Shown: positions 1 through 11,987 of the stretch, one piece after another | How the letters are laid out: the number at the start of each line of letters is the position of its first letter | How positions within the stretch are numbered: position 1 is the first letter of the stretch | Assembly (NCBI RefSeq): GCF_051401765.1 | Contig: NW_027480440.1 | Location: 3,038,001 to 3,102,000 of the forward strand | Length of the DNA stretch: 64,000 nt | Direction of reading: 5' to 3' | DNA from: Calliopsis andreniformis | Taxonomy: Eukaryota > Arthropoda > Insecta > Hymenoptera > Andrenidae | Notes under the pieces: model-generated | What the model was told of the DNA's origin: nothing | Seen by the model: only the letters and a program-made list of their open reading frames with translations | Databases searched by the model: none | Made by a program: the position numbers and the translations under genes

Positions 1-869
1 TCCTCAATCCTCAAACCTCAATCCTCGACCGTCAGTCCTCGTCCTCAATCCTCAATCCTCAATCCTAAATCCTCAATCTTCCATCTTCTATACTCAATCT
101 TCAATCCTCAATCCCCTGTCCTCAAACCTCAATTCTGAATCCTCAATCCTGAATGCTCAATCTTCAGCCTCAGTCCTCAACAATCAGTTGTCAATCCTCA
201 ATCCTCAATAGAATATCCTCAATTCACAGTTTTCAATACTCAATACTCAAACTGCAATCTTCAAATCTCTATTCACAAACATCAATTCTCATCACCCAAC
301 CCTCAACACTCCGTCCCCATCCTCAATCTTCAATCCTCAATCCTCAATCCTCAACCCTCAGCCCTCAATCCTCAATTTTCAAACCTCAATAATCAATCTT
401 CAATCCTCAATCCTCAATCCTCAATCCTCAATCCTCAATCGTCAGACTTCAATCCTCAATACTCAATCTTCACTCCTGAATCCTCAATCCTCAATCCTCA
501 ATCCTCATTCTTCAATCCTGAATACCCAATCCGAAATCATCAATCCTCAATCCTCAATCCTCAATTCTCAATCCGCAATCCTCAGTCCTCTGTCCTCAAA
601 CCACAATCCCCAACCCTCAGCCCTCATCCTCAATCCTCAATCCTCAATCCTCAGCCATCCGTCCTCAAACCTCAATCCTCAGCTCTCAGACCTCATCCTC
701 GATCCTCAATCGCCAATCCTCAATCCTCAATCTTCAATCCTAAATACTCAATCTTCAATCCTCAATCCTCAGTCCTCAAACCTCAACTCTGAATCCTGAA
801 TACTCAACCTTCAATCCTCAATCCTCAGTCCTGAATACTCTACCATCAATCTTCAATCCTCAATCCCCA
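1..869 (+). repeat. HOR-A partial unit (right part)
   Basis: This is the distal part of a roughly 2-kb higher-order unit. In order it holds the degenerate block with TTCACAGTTTTCAATA (around 209-320), the CAATTTTCAAACCTCAATAA landmark (about 371), CGTCAGACTTC (about 440), AATACCCAATCCGAAATC (about 520), the two 6-base units TCATCC (about 623 and 693), and CTACCATCAATC just before the next unit. Its first 480 bases resemble 48.7-49.15 kb more than the neighbouring HOR-A units, sharing CCCCTGTCCTCAAACC at 113 and 48,772. It carries two private single-base losses, near 166 and near 319. Confidence 0.75.
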
Positions 870-1228
870 ATGCTCAATCCTCAATCCTCATTCTTCAGTC
901 CTCAATACCCAATCCTCAACCTTCAATCCTCAATCCTCAATGCTCAATCCTCAATCAGTCAATCCTCAAACCTCAATCTTCAATCCTCAATACTCAATCT
1001 TCAATCCTGAATCCTCAATTCTCAATCCTCAGTGCTCAATCCTCAATCCTCAATCCTCAATACTCAATCCTCAATCCTCAATCCTCAATCCTCAATATTC
1101 AATCCTCAATACCCAATCCTCAGTCTTCGATCCTCAATCCTCAATCCTCAATCCTCAATCCTCAATCCTCAGTCCTCAAACCTCAATCCTGAATCCTCAA
1201 TCATGAATCCTCAATCTTCAGCCCTCAG

Positions 1229-1374
1229 TCCTACACAATCAGTTGTCAATCCTCAATCCTCAATAGAATGTCCTCAATTCACAGTTTTCAATACTCAATA
1301 CTCAACCTGCAACCTTCAGATCTCTATCCACAAACATCAATTCTCATCACTCAACCCTCAATGCTCAGTCCCCA
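1229..1374 (+). repeat. Degenerate landmark block, reference copy of about 86
   Basis: About 146 bases (21 units) that look non-repetitive but parse completely into 7-base units, including AGAATGTCC, TTCACAGTTTTCAATA, GATCTCTATCCACAAACATC and TTCTCATCACTCAACCC. Approximate positions of the TAGAA core in kb: 0.21, 1.26, 2.23, 4.41, 5.38, 6.44, 7.32, 8.37, 9.29, 10.35, 11.32, 12.38, 13.12, 14.17, 15.15, 15.69, 16.31, 16.65, 17.53, 18.12, 18.59, 18.92, 19.90, 20.25, 21.30, 22.23, 23.28, 24.25, 25.31, 26.28, 26.82, 27.44, 27.77, 28.65, 29.25, 29.71, 30.05, 31.03, 31.35, 32.32, 33.37, 34.34, 34.89, 35.50, 35.84, 36.72, 37.31, 37.89, 39.10, 39.52, 39.81, 40.29, 41.09, 42.21, 42.94, 43.37, 43.65, 44.13, 45.40, 45.64, 45.92, 46.80, 47.42, 48.87, 49.30, 49.79, 50.60, 50.98, 51.64, 52.32, 52.56, 52.84, 53.72, 54.34, 55.64, 56.88, 57.34, 57.84, 58.18, 58.84, 59.30, 59.80, 60.14, 61.86, 62.99, 63.58. 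A few (for example 47.42 and 54.34) are cut short after the core. Confidence 0.8.
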
Positions 1375-2010
1375 ATCCTCAATGTTCAATCCTCAATCCT
1401 CAATCATCAACCCTCAATCTTAATCTTCAATCCTCAATACTCAATCTTCAATCCTCAATCCTCAATCCTCAATCCTCAATACTCAATCCTCAATCTTCAA
1501 TCCTCAATACTCAATCTTCAAACCTCAATCCTCAATCCTCAACCCTCAATCCTCAATCCTCAATCCACAATCGTCAGTCTTCCATCCTCAATACTCAATC
1601 TTCAATCCTCAATGCTCAATCCTCAATCCTCAATCCTCAATCCTCAATCTTAATCTTCAATCGTCAATACTCAATCTTCAATCCTCAATCCTCAATCCTC
1701 AATCGTCAACACTCAATCCTCAATCATGAATCCTCAATCCTCAGTCCTCAGTCTACAATCCTCAATACTCAATCTGCAATCCTCAATCCTCAGTCCTCAA
1801 TCCTCAATCCTCATTCTTCAATCCTCAATACCGAATCCTCAATCTTCAATCCTCAATCCTCAATACTCAATCTTCAATCCTCAATCCTCAATCCTCATTC
1901 TTCAATTATCAATACCGAATCCTCAATCTTCAATCCTCAATCCTCAATCCTCAATTCTCAATCTTCAATCCTCAATCCTCAGACATCAAACATCAATACT
2001 CAACCCTCAG

Positions 2011-2030
2011 TCCTCGTCCTCAATCCACAA
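2011..2030 (+). repeat. Recurrent 6-base register slip, TCGTCC landmark
   Basis: The landmark TCCTCGTCCTCAATCCACAA contains a 6-base unit (TCGTCC) that breaks the 7-base register by one base. It occurs with fixed flanks (CAAACATCAATACTCAACCC before it) in almost every HOR-A and block-B unit; the 11,988-13,782 unit has lost it. Similar fixed 6-base units are TCATCC (after CAGCCC and after CAGACC) and TAATCT (in TCTTAATCTTC). One shared location per unit shows single origin followed by copying. Confidence 0.8.
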
Positions 2031-4020
2031 CCCTCAATCCTCAATCCTCAATCTTCAATCATTAATATTCAATCTTCAATCCACAATCCTCAATCCTCAA
2101 TCCTCAATACTCAATCCTCAATCCTCAATCCTTAATCCTCAGTCCTCAAACCTCAATCCTGAATCCTCAATCCTGAATCCTCAATCTTCAGCCCTGAGTC
2201 CTCAACAATCAGTTGTCAATCCTCAATCCTCAATAGAACGTCCTCAATTCACAGTTTTCAATACTCAATACTCAATCTGCAATCTTCAGATTTCTATACA
2301 CAAGCATCAATTCTCATCACTCAACCCTCAATACTCAGTCCACAATCCTCAATCTTCAATCGTCAATCCTCAATCCTCAGTCCTCAATCCTCAATCCTCA
2401 TTCTTCAATCCTCAATACCGAATCCTCAATCTTCAATCCTCAATCCTCAATCCACAATTCTCAATCCTCAACCCTCAATCCTCAATCTTAATCTTCAATC
2501 CTCAATACTCAATCTTCAACCCTCAATCCTCAAGCCTCAATCCTCAACACTCAATCCTCAATCTTCAATCCTCAATACTCAATCTTCAATACCCAATCCT
2601 CAATCCTCAATCCTCAATCCTCAATCCTCAATCCTCAATCGTCAATCTTCCATTCTCAATACTCAATCTTCAATCCTCAATCCTCATTCCTCAATCCTCA
2701 ATCCTCAATCTTCAATCCTCAATACTCAATCTTCAATCCTCAATCCACAATCCTCAACCCTCAATCCTCAATCCTCAATCCTCAATCGTCAATCTTCCAT
2801 CCTCAATACTCAATCTTCAATCCTCAATCCTCAATCCTCAACCCTCAAACCTCAATCCTCATTCTTCAATCCTCAATACCCAATCCTCAATCTTCAATCC
2901 TCAATCCTCAATCCTCAATCCTCAATCCTCAATAGTCAATCCTCAATCTTCAACTCTCAGTGCCAAATCCTCAGTCTTGAATACTCAATCCTCAATCCTC
3001 AAACTTCAATCCTCAATACTCAATCTTCAATCCTCAATCCTCAATCCTCAATCCTCAATCCTCATTCTTCAATCATCAATACCCAATCCTCAATCTTCAA
3101 TCCTCAATCCTCAATCCTCATTTCTCAATCCTCAATCCTCAATCCTCAAACCTCAAACATCAATACTCAACCCTCAGTCCTCGTCCTCAATCCACAACCC
3201 TCAATCCTCAACCCTCAATCTTCAATCATTAATATTCAATCTTCAATCCACAATCCTCAATCATCAATCCTCAATACTCAATCTTCAATCCTCAATCCTC
3301 AATCCTCAATCCTCAATGCTCAATCCTCAATCGTCAATCCTCAATCCTCAATCCTCAATCCTCAATCCTCAATCCTCAATCTTCAATCCTCAATAATCAA
3401 TCTCCAATCCTAGATCCTCAATCCCCAACCCTCAGTCCTTAATCCCCAATCTTCAATCCTCAATCCCCAATCCTCAATCTTCAATCCTCAATCCTCAATC
3501 CTCAACCCTCAACCCTCAATCCTCAATTTTCAAACCTCAATAATCAATCTTCAATCCTCAATCCTCAATCCTCAATCCTCAATCCTCAATCGTCAGACTT
3601 CAATCCTCAATACTCAATCTTCACTCCTGAATCCTCAATCCTCAATCCTCAATCCTCATTCTTCAATCCTGAATACCCAATCCGAAATCTTCAATCCTCA
3701 ATCCTCAATCCTCAATTCTCAATCCGCAATCCTCAGTCCTCTGTCCTCAAACCACAATCCCCAACCCTCAGCCCTCATCCTCAATCCTCAATCCTCAATC
3801 CTCAGCCATCCGTCCTCAAACCTCAATCCTCAGCTCTCAGACCTCATCCTCGATCCTCAATCGTCAATCCTCAGTCCTCAATCTTCAATCCTAAATACTC
3901 AATCTTCAATCCTCAATCCTCAGTCCTCAAACCTCAATTCTGAATCCTGAATACTCAACCTTCAATCCTCAATCCTCAGTCCTGAATACTCTACCATCAA
4001 TCTTCAATCCTCAATCCCCA

Positions 4021-6045
4021 ATGCTCGATCCTCAATCCTCATTCTTCAGTCCTCAATACCCAATCCTCAACCTTCAATCCTCAATCCTCAATGCTCAATC
4101 CTCAATCCTCAATCCTCAAACCTCAATCTTCAATCCTCAATACTCAATCTTCAATCCTGAATCCTCAACTCTCAATCCTCAGTGCTCAATCCTCAATCCT
4201 CAATCCTCAATACTCAATCCTCAATCCTCAATCCTCAATCCTCAATATTCAATCATCAATACCCAATCCTCAGTCTTCGATACTCAATCCTCAATCCTCA
4301 ATCCTCAATCCTCAATCCTCAGTCCTCAAACCTCAATCCTGAATCCTCAATCATGAATCCTCAATCTTCAGCCCTCAGTCCTACACAATCAGTTGTCAAT
4401 CCTCAATCCTCAATAGAATGTCCTCAATTCACAGTTTTCAATACTCAATACTCAACCTGCAACCTTCAGATCTCTATCCACAAACATCAATTCTCATCAC
4501 TCAACCCTCAATGCTCAGTCCCCAATCCTCAATCTTCAATCCTCAATCCTCAATCATCAACCCTCAATCTTAATCTTCAATCCTCAATACTCAATCTTCA
4601 ATCCTCAATCCTCAATCCTCAATCCTCAATACTCAATCCTCAATCTTCAATCCTCAATACTCAATCTCCAAACCTCAATCCTCAATCCTCAACCCTTAAT
4701 CCTCAATCCTCAATCCACAATCGTTAGTCTTCCATCCTCAATACTCAATCTTCAATCCTCAATGCTCAATCCTCAATCCTCAATCCTCAATCCTCAATCT
4801 TAATCTTCAATCCTCAATACTCAATCTTCAATCCTCAATCCTCAATCCTCAATCGTCAACACTCAATCCTCAATCATGAATCCTCAATCCTCAGTCCTCA
4901 ATCTACAATCCTCAATACTCAATCTGCAATCCTCAATCCTCAGTCCTCAATCCTCAATCCTCATTCTTCAATCCTCAATACCGAATCCTCAATCTTCAAT
5001 CCTCAATCCTCAATACTCAATCTTCAATCCTCAATCCTCAATCCTCATTCTTCAATTATCAATACCGAATCCTCAATCTTCAATCCTCAATCCTCAATCC
5101 TCAATTCCCAATCCTCAATCCTCAATCCTCAGACTTCAAACATCAATACTCAACCCTCAGTCCTCGTCCTCAATCCACAACCCTCAATCCTCAATCCTCA
5201 ATCTTCAATAATTAATATTCAATCTTCAATCCACAATCCTCAATCCTCAATCCTCAATACTCAATCCTCAATCCTCAATCCTCAATCCTCAGTCCTCAAA
5301 CCTCAATCCTGAATCCTCAATCCTGAATCCTCAATCTTCAGCCCTGAGTCCTCAACAATCAGTTGTCAATCCTCAATCCTCAATAGAACGTCCTCAATTC
5401 ACAGTTTTCAATACTCAATACTCAAACTGCAATCTTCAAATCTCTATTCACAAACATCAATTCTCATCACCCAACCCTCAACACTCCGTCCCCAATCCTC
5501 AATCTTCAATCCTCAATCCTCAATCCTCAACCCTCAAACCTCAATCCTCAATTTTCAAACCTCAATAATCAATCTTCAATCCTCAATCCTCAATCCTCAA
5601 TCCTCAATCCTCAATCGTCAGACATCAATCCTCAATACTCAATCTTCAATCCTGAATCCTCAATCCTCAATCCTCAATCCTCATTCGTCAATCCTGAATA
5701 CCCAATCCGAAATCTTCAATCCTCAATCCTCAATCCTCAATTCTCAATCCTCAATCCTCAGTCCTCAGTCCTCAAACCACAATCCCCAACCCTCAGCCCT
5801 CATCCTCAATCCTCAATCCTCAATCCTCAGCCCTCCGTCCTCAAACCTCAATCCTCAGCTCTCAGACCTCATCCTCGATCCTCAATCGTCAATCCTCAAT
5901 CCTCAATCTTCAATCCTAAATACTCAATCTTCAATCCTCAATCCTCAGTCCTCAAACCTCAATTCTGAATCCTGAATACTCAACCTTCAATCCTCACTCC
6001 TCAGTCCTGAATACTCTACCATCAATCTTCAATCCTCAATCCCCA
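4021..6045 (+). repeat. HOR-A unit, 2,025 bp
   Basis: This is a complete higher-order unit from one CCCCAATGCTC landmark to the next. Order of landmarks: CTCAGTGCTC; CAGTCTTCGAT; degenerate block 1 (with CCTACACAATCAG, about 4,380-4,520); TCTTAATCTTC twice; AATTATCAATACCG; TCCTCGTCCTCAATCC; TTAATATTC; degenerate block 2 (about 5,350-5,490); CAATTTTCAAACC; CAATCCGAAATC; two TCATCC units; CTACCATCAATC. The two degenerate blocks lie about 1 kb apart, which suggests the 2-kb unit is itself an old duplication of a roughly 1-kb unit. Confidence 0.85.
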
Positions 6046-7979
6046 ATGCTCAATCCTCAATCCTCATTCTTCAGTCCTCAATACCCAATCCTCAACCTTC
6101 AATCCTCAATCCTCAATGCTCAATTCTCAATCCTCAATCCTCAAACCTCAATCTTCAATCCTCAATACTCAATCTTCAATCCTGAATCCTCAATTCTCAA
6201 TCCTCAGTGCTCAATCCTCAATCCTCAATCCTCAATACCCAATCCTCAATCCTCAATACTCAATCCTCAATATTCAATCCTCAATACCCAATCCTCAGTC
6301 TTCGATCCTCAATCCTCAATCCTCAATCCTCAATCCTCAATCCTCAGTCCTCAAACCTCAATCCTGAATCCTCAATCATGAATCCTCAATCTTCAGCCCT
6401 CAGTCCTACACAATCAGTTGTCAATCCTCAATCCTCAATAGAATGTCCTCAATTCACAGTTTTCAATACTCAATACTCAACCTGCAACCTTCAGATCTCT
6501 ACCCACAAACATCAATTCTCATCACTCAACCCTCAATGCTCAGTCCCCAATCCTCAATCTTCAATCCTCAATCCTCAATCATCAACCCTCAATCTTAATC
6601 TTCAATCCTCAATACTCAATCTTCAATCCTCAATCCTCAATCCTCAATCCTCAATACTCAATCCTCAATCTTCAATCCTCAATACTCAATCTTCAAACCT
6701 CAAACCTCAATCCTCAACCCTCAATCCTCAATCCTCAATCTTAATCTTCAGTCCTCAATACTCAATCTTCAATCCTCAATCCTCAACCCTCAATCGTCAA
6801 CACTCAATCCTCAATCATGAATACTCAATCCTCAGTCCTCAATCTACAATCCTCAATACTCAATCTGCAATCCTCAATCCTCAGTCCTCAATCCTCAATC
6901 CTCATTCTTCAATCCTCAATACCGAATCCTCAATCTTCAATCCTCAATCCTCAATACTCAATCTTCAATCCTCAGTCCTCAATCCTCATTCTTCAATTAT
7001 CAATACCGAATCCTCAATCTTCAATCCTCAATCCTCAATCCTCAATTCTCAATCGTCAATCCTCAATCCTCAGACTTCAAACATCAATACTCAACCCTCA
7101 GTCCTCGTCCTCAATCCACAACCCTCAATCCTCAATCCTCAATCTTCAATCATTAATATTCAATCTTCAATCCACAATCCTCAATCCTCAATCCTCAATA
7201 CTCAATCCTCAATCCTCAACCCTCAATCCTCAGTCCTCAAACCTCAATCCTGAATCCTCAATCCTGAATCCTCAATCTTCAGCCCTGAGTCCTCAACAAT
7301 CAGTTGTCAATCCTCAATCCTCATTAGAACGTCCTCAATTCACAGTTTTCAATACTCAATACTCAAACTGCAATCTTCAAATCTCTATTCACAAACATCA
7401 ATTCTCATCACCCAACCTTCAACACTCCGTCCCCAATCCTCAATCTTCAATACTCAATCCTCAATCCTCAACCCTCAACCCTCAATCCTCAATTTTCAAA
7501 CCTCAATAATCAATCTTCAATCCTCAATCCTCAATCCTCAATCCTCAATCGTCAGACATCAATCCTCAATACTGAATCTTCAATCCTGAATCCTCAATCC
7601 TCAATCCTCAATCCTCATTCTTCAATCCTGAATACCCAATCCGAAATCTTCAATCCTCAATCCTCAATCCTCAATTCTCAATCCTCAATCCTCAGTCCTC
7701 AGTCCTCAAACCACAATCCCCAACCCTCAGCCCTCATCCTCAATCCTCAATCCTCAATCCTCAGCCCTCAGTACTCAAACCTCAATCCTCAGCTCTCAGA
7801 CCTCACCCTCGATCCTCAATCGTCAATCCTCAATCCTCAATCTTCAATCCTAAATACTCAATCTTCAATCCTCAATCCTCAGTCCTCAAACCTCAATTCT
7901 GAATCCTGAATACTCAACCTTCAATCCTCACTCCTCAGTCCTGAATACTCTACCATCAATCTTCAATCCTCAATCCCCA
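6046..7979 (+). repeat. HOR-A unit, 1,934 bp
   Basis: It has the same landmark order as the 4,021-6,045 unit. It lacks a stretch of about 90 bases between the first degenerate block and the CAACACTCAATCC landmark: the CGTCAGTCTTCCATCC segment present in the neighbours is absent near 6,730. Private changes include TCATTAGAACG in place of TCAATAGAACG near 7,321, and TCAGTACTCAAACC at 7,769-7,782. The latter GTACTC variant reappears at 20,699 and marks the start of the large duplication. Confidence 0.85.
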
Positions 7980-9955
7980 ATGCTCAATCCTCAATCCTCA
8001 TTCTTCAGTCCTCAATACCCAATCCTCAACCTTCAATCCTCAATCCTCAATGCTCAATTCTCAATCCTCAATCCTCAAACCTCAATCTTCAATCCTCAAT
8101 ACTCAATCTTCAATCCTGAATCCTCAATTCTCAATCCTCAGTGCTCAATCCTCAATCCTCAATCCTCAATACTCAATCCTCAATCCTCAATCCTCAATCC
8201 TCAATATTCAATCCTCAATACCCAATCCACAGTCTTCGATCCTCAATCCTCAATCCTCAATCCTCAATCCTCAATCCTCAGTCCTCAAACCTCAATCCTG
8301 AATCCTCAATCATGAATCCTCAATCTTCAGCCCTCAGTCCTACACAATCAGTTGTCAATCCTCAATCCTCAATAGAATGTCCTCAATTCACAGTTTTCAA
8401 TACTCAATACTCAACCTGCAACCTTCAGATCTCTATCCACAAACATCAATTCTCATCACTCAACCCTCAATGCTCAGTCCCCAATCCTCAATCTTCAATC
8501 CTCAATCCTCAATCATCAACCCTCAATCTTAATCTTCAATCCTCAATACTCAATCTTCAATCCTCAATCCTCAATCCTCAATCCTCAATACTCAATCCTC
8601 AATCTTCAATCCTCAATACTCAATCTTCAAACCTCAATCCTCAATCCTCAACCCTCAATCCTCAATCCTCAATCCTCAATCGTCAGTCTTCCATCCTCAA
8701 TACTCAATCTTCAATCCTCAATGCTCAATCCTCAATCCTCAATCCTCAATCCTCAATCTTAATCTTCAATCCTCAATACTCAATCTTCAATCCTCAATCC
8801 TCAGTCCTCAATCTACAATCCTCAATACTCAATCTGCAATCCTCAATCCTCAGTCCTCAATCCTCAATCCTCATTCTTCAATCCTCAATACCGAATCCTC
8901 AATCTTCAATCCTCAATCCTCAATACTCAATCTTCAATCCTCAATCCTCAATCCTCATTCTTCAATTATCAATACCGAATCCTCAATCTTCAATCCTCAA
9001 TCCTCAATCCTCAATTCTCAATCCTCAATCCTCAATCCTCAGACTTCAAACATCAATACTCAACCCTCAGTCCTCGTCCTCAATCCACAACCCTCAATCC
9101 TCAATCCTCAATCTTCAATCATTAATATTCAATCTTCAATCCACAATCCTCAATCCTCAATCCTCAATACTCAATCCTCAATCCTCAACCCTCAATCCTC
9201 AGTCCTCAAACCTCAATCCTGAATCCTCAATCCTGAATCCTCAATCTTCAGCCCTGAGTCCTCATCAATCAGTTGTCAATCCTCAATCCTCAATAGAACG
9301 TCCTCAATTCACAGTTTTCAATACTCAATACTCAAACTGCAATCTTCAAATCTCTATTCACAAACATCAATTCTCATCACACAACCCTCAACACTCCGTC
9401 CCCAATCCTCAATCTTCAATCCTCAATCCTCAATCCTCAACCCTCTACCCTCAATCCTCAATTTTCAAACCTCAATAATCAATCTTCAATCCTCAATCCT
9501 CAATCCTCAATCCTCAATCCTCAATCGTCAGACTTCAATCCTCAATACTCAATCTTCAATCCTGAATCCTCAATCCTCAATCCTCAATCCTCACTCTTCA
9601 ATCCTTAATACCCAATCCGAAATCTTCAATCCTCAATCCTCAATCCTCAATTCTCAATCCTCAATCCTCAGTCCTCGGTCCTCAAACCACAATCCCCAAC
9701 CCTCAGCCCTCATCCTCAATCCTCAATCCTCAATCCTCAGCCCTCCGTCCTCAAACCTCAATCCTCAGCTCTCAGACCTCATCCTCGATCCTCAATCGTC
9801 AATCCTCAATCCTCAACCTTCAATCCTAAATACTCAATCTTCAATCCTCAATCCTCAGTCCTCAAACCTCAATTCTGAATCCTGAATACTCAACCTTCAA
9901 TCCTCAATCCTCAGTCCTGAATACTCCAGCATCAATCTTCAATCCTCAATCCCCA
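7980..9955 (+). repeat. HOR-A unit, 1,976 bp
   Basis: This is a complete HOR-A unit. The segment holding CGTCAACACTCAATCC and CAATCATGAATCC, normally before CCTCAGTCCTCAATCTAC, is missing near 8,790, so the unit is shorter than the 2,032-bp one. Private variants are CAATCCACAGTCTTCGAT near 8,224 and CCTCATCAATCAG near 9,262. Both recur at 21,165 and 22,197, which shows that 20,908-22,890 is a copy of this unit. A point change also gives CCCTCTACCC near 9,443. Confidence 0.85.
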
Positions 9956-11987
9956 ATGCTCAATCCTCAATCCTCATTCTTCAGTCCTCAATACCCAATC
10001 CTCAACCTTCAATCCTCAATCCTCAATGCTCAATTCTCAATCCTCAATCCTCAAACCTCAATCTTCAATCCTCAATACTCAATCTTCAATCCTGAATCCT
10101 CAATTCTCAATCCTCAGTGCTCAATCCTCAATCCTCAATCCTCAATACTCAATCCTCAATCCTCAATCCTCAATCCTCAATATTCAATCCTCAATACCCA
10201 ATCCTCAGTCTTCGATCCTCAATCCTCAATCCTCAATCCTCAATCCTCAATCCTCAATCCTCAGTCCTCAAACCTCAATCCTGAATCCTCAATCATGAAT
10301 CCTCAATCTTCAGCCCTCAGTCCTACACAATCAGTTGTCAATCCTCAATCCTCAATAGAATGTCCTCAATTCACAGTTTTCAATACTCAATACTCAACCT
10401 GCAACCTTCAGATCTCTACCCACAAACATAAATTCTCATCACTCAACCCTCAATGCTCAGTCCCCAATCCTCAATCTTCAATCCTCAATCCTCAATCATC
10501 AACCCTCAATCTTAATCTTCAATCCTCAATACTCAATCTTCAATCCTCAATCCTCAATCCTCAATCCTCAATACTCAATCCTCAATCTTCAATCCTCAAT
10601 ACTCAATCTTCAAACCTCAATCCTCAATCCTCAACCCTCAATCCTCAATCCTCAATCCTCAATCGTCAGTCTTCCATCCTCAATACTCAATCTTCAATCC
10701 TCAATGCTCAATCCTCAATCCTCAATCCTCAATCCTCAATCTTAATCTTCAATCCTCAATACTCAATCTTCAATCCTCAATCCTCAATCCTCAATCGTCA
10801 ACACTCAATCCTCAATCATGAATACTCAATCCTCAGTCCTCAATCTACAATCCTCAATACTCAATCTGCAATCCTCAATCCTCAGTCCTCAATCCTCAAT
10901 CCTCATTCTTCAATCCTCAATACCGAATCCTCAATCTTCAATCCTCAATCCTCAATACTCAATCTTCAATCCTCAGTCCTCAATCCTCATTCTTCAATTA
11001 TCAATACCGAATCCTCAATCTTCAATCCTCAATCCTCAATCCTCAATTCTCAATCCTCAATCCTCAATCCTCAGACTTCAAACATCAATACTCAACCCTC
11101 AGTCCTCGTCCTCAATCCACAACCCTCAATCCTCAATCCTCAATCTTCAATCATTAATATTCAATCTTCAATCCACAATCCTCAATCCTCAATCCTCAAT
11201 ACTCAATCCTCAATCCTCAACCCTCAATCCTCAGTCCTCAAACCTCAATCCTGAATCCTCAATCCTGAATCCTCAATCTTCAGCCCTGAGTCCTCAACAA
11301 TCAGTTGTCAATCCTCAATCCTCAATAGAACGTCCTCAATTCACAGTTTTCAATACTCAATACTCAAACTGCAATCTTCAAATCTCTATTCACAAACATC
11401 AACTCTCATCACCCAACCCTCAACACTCCGTCCCCAATCCTCAATCTTCAATCTTCAATCCTCAATCCTCAACCCTCAACCCTCAATCCTCAATTTTCAA
11501 ACCTCAATAATCAATCTTCAATCCTCAATCCTCAATCCACAATCCTCAATCCTCAATCGTCAGACATCAATCCTCAATACTCAATCTTCAATCCTGAATC
11601 CTCAATCCTCAATCCTCAATCCTCATTCTTCAATCCTGAATACCCAATCCGAAATCTTCAATCCTCAATCCTCAATCCTCAATTCTCAATCCTCAATCCT
11701 CAGTCCTCAGTCCTCAAACCACAATCCCCAACCCTCAGCCCTCATCCTCAATCCTCAATCCTCAATCCTCAGTCCTCCGTCCTCAAACCTCAATCCTCAG
11801 CTCTCAGACCTCATCCTCGATCCTCAATCGTCAATCCTCAATCCTCAATCTTCAATCCTAAATACTCAATCTTCAATCCTCAATCCTCAGTCCTCAAACC
11901 TCAATTCTGAATCCTGAATACTCAACCTTCAATCCTCACTCCTCAGTCCTGAATACTCTACCATCAATCTTCAATCCTCAATCCCCA
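9956..11987 (+). repeat. HOR-A unit, 2,032 bp (fullest regular copy)
   Basis: This is the longest regular HOR-A unit and a good reference copy. It holds both degenerate blocks (about 10,320-10,460 and 11,290-11,430) and all five 6-base register slips: TAATCT near 10,512 and 10,742, TCGTCC near 11,105, TCATCC near 11,744 and 11,811. Its length is 2 modulo 7, as five losses of one base predict. The variant ACAAACATAAATTC near 10,422 is shared with 23,351 and 31,418, tracing later copies. Confidence 0.87.

Larger units (their letters stand above)
870..4020 (+). repeat. HOR-A composite unit, 3,151 bp
   Basis: It starts at the HOR-A landmark CCCCAATGCTC, which recurs at the start of each unit. 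It is about 1.1 kb longer than its neighbours. The extra stretch lies roughly between 2.29 and 3.45 kb and carries sequence found elsewhere with block B, including CTCTCAGTGCCAAATCC near 2,955 and a second copy of the TCCTCGTCCTCAATCC landmark (2,011 and 3,178). An 8-base unit, TCAGTCAA, at about 951 shifts the register by +1. Counting that and seven 6-base units predicts a length of 1 modulo 7, and 3,151 is indeed 1 modulo 7. Confidence 0.75.

Noticed and set aside
1229..1374. Degenerate block as a CENP-B box, tRNA gene or transposon remnant
   Set aside because: It parses entirely into diverged heptamers in register, has no terminal repeats, and has no internal promoter or cloverleaf that I can see.
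870..4020. ATG in CCCCAATGCTC as a true start codon conserved across units
   Set aside because: The ATG comes from one variant heptamer (CAATGCT) copied with each HOR-A unit, and there is no coding signal downstream.
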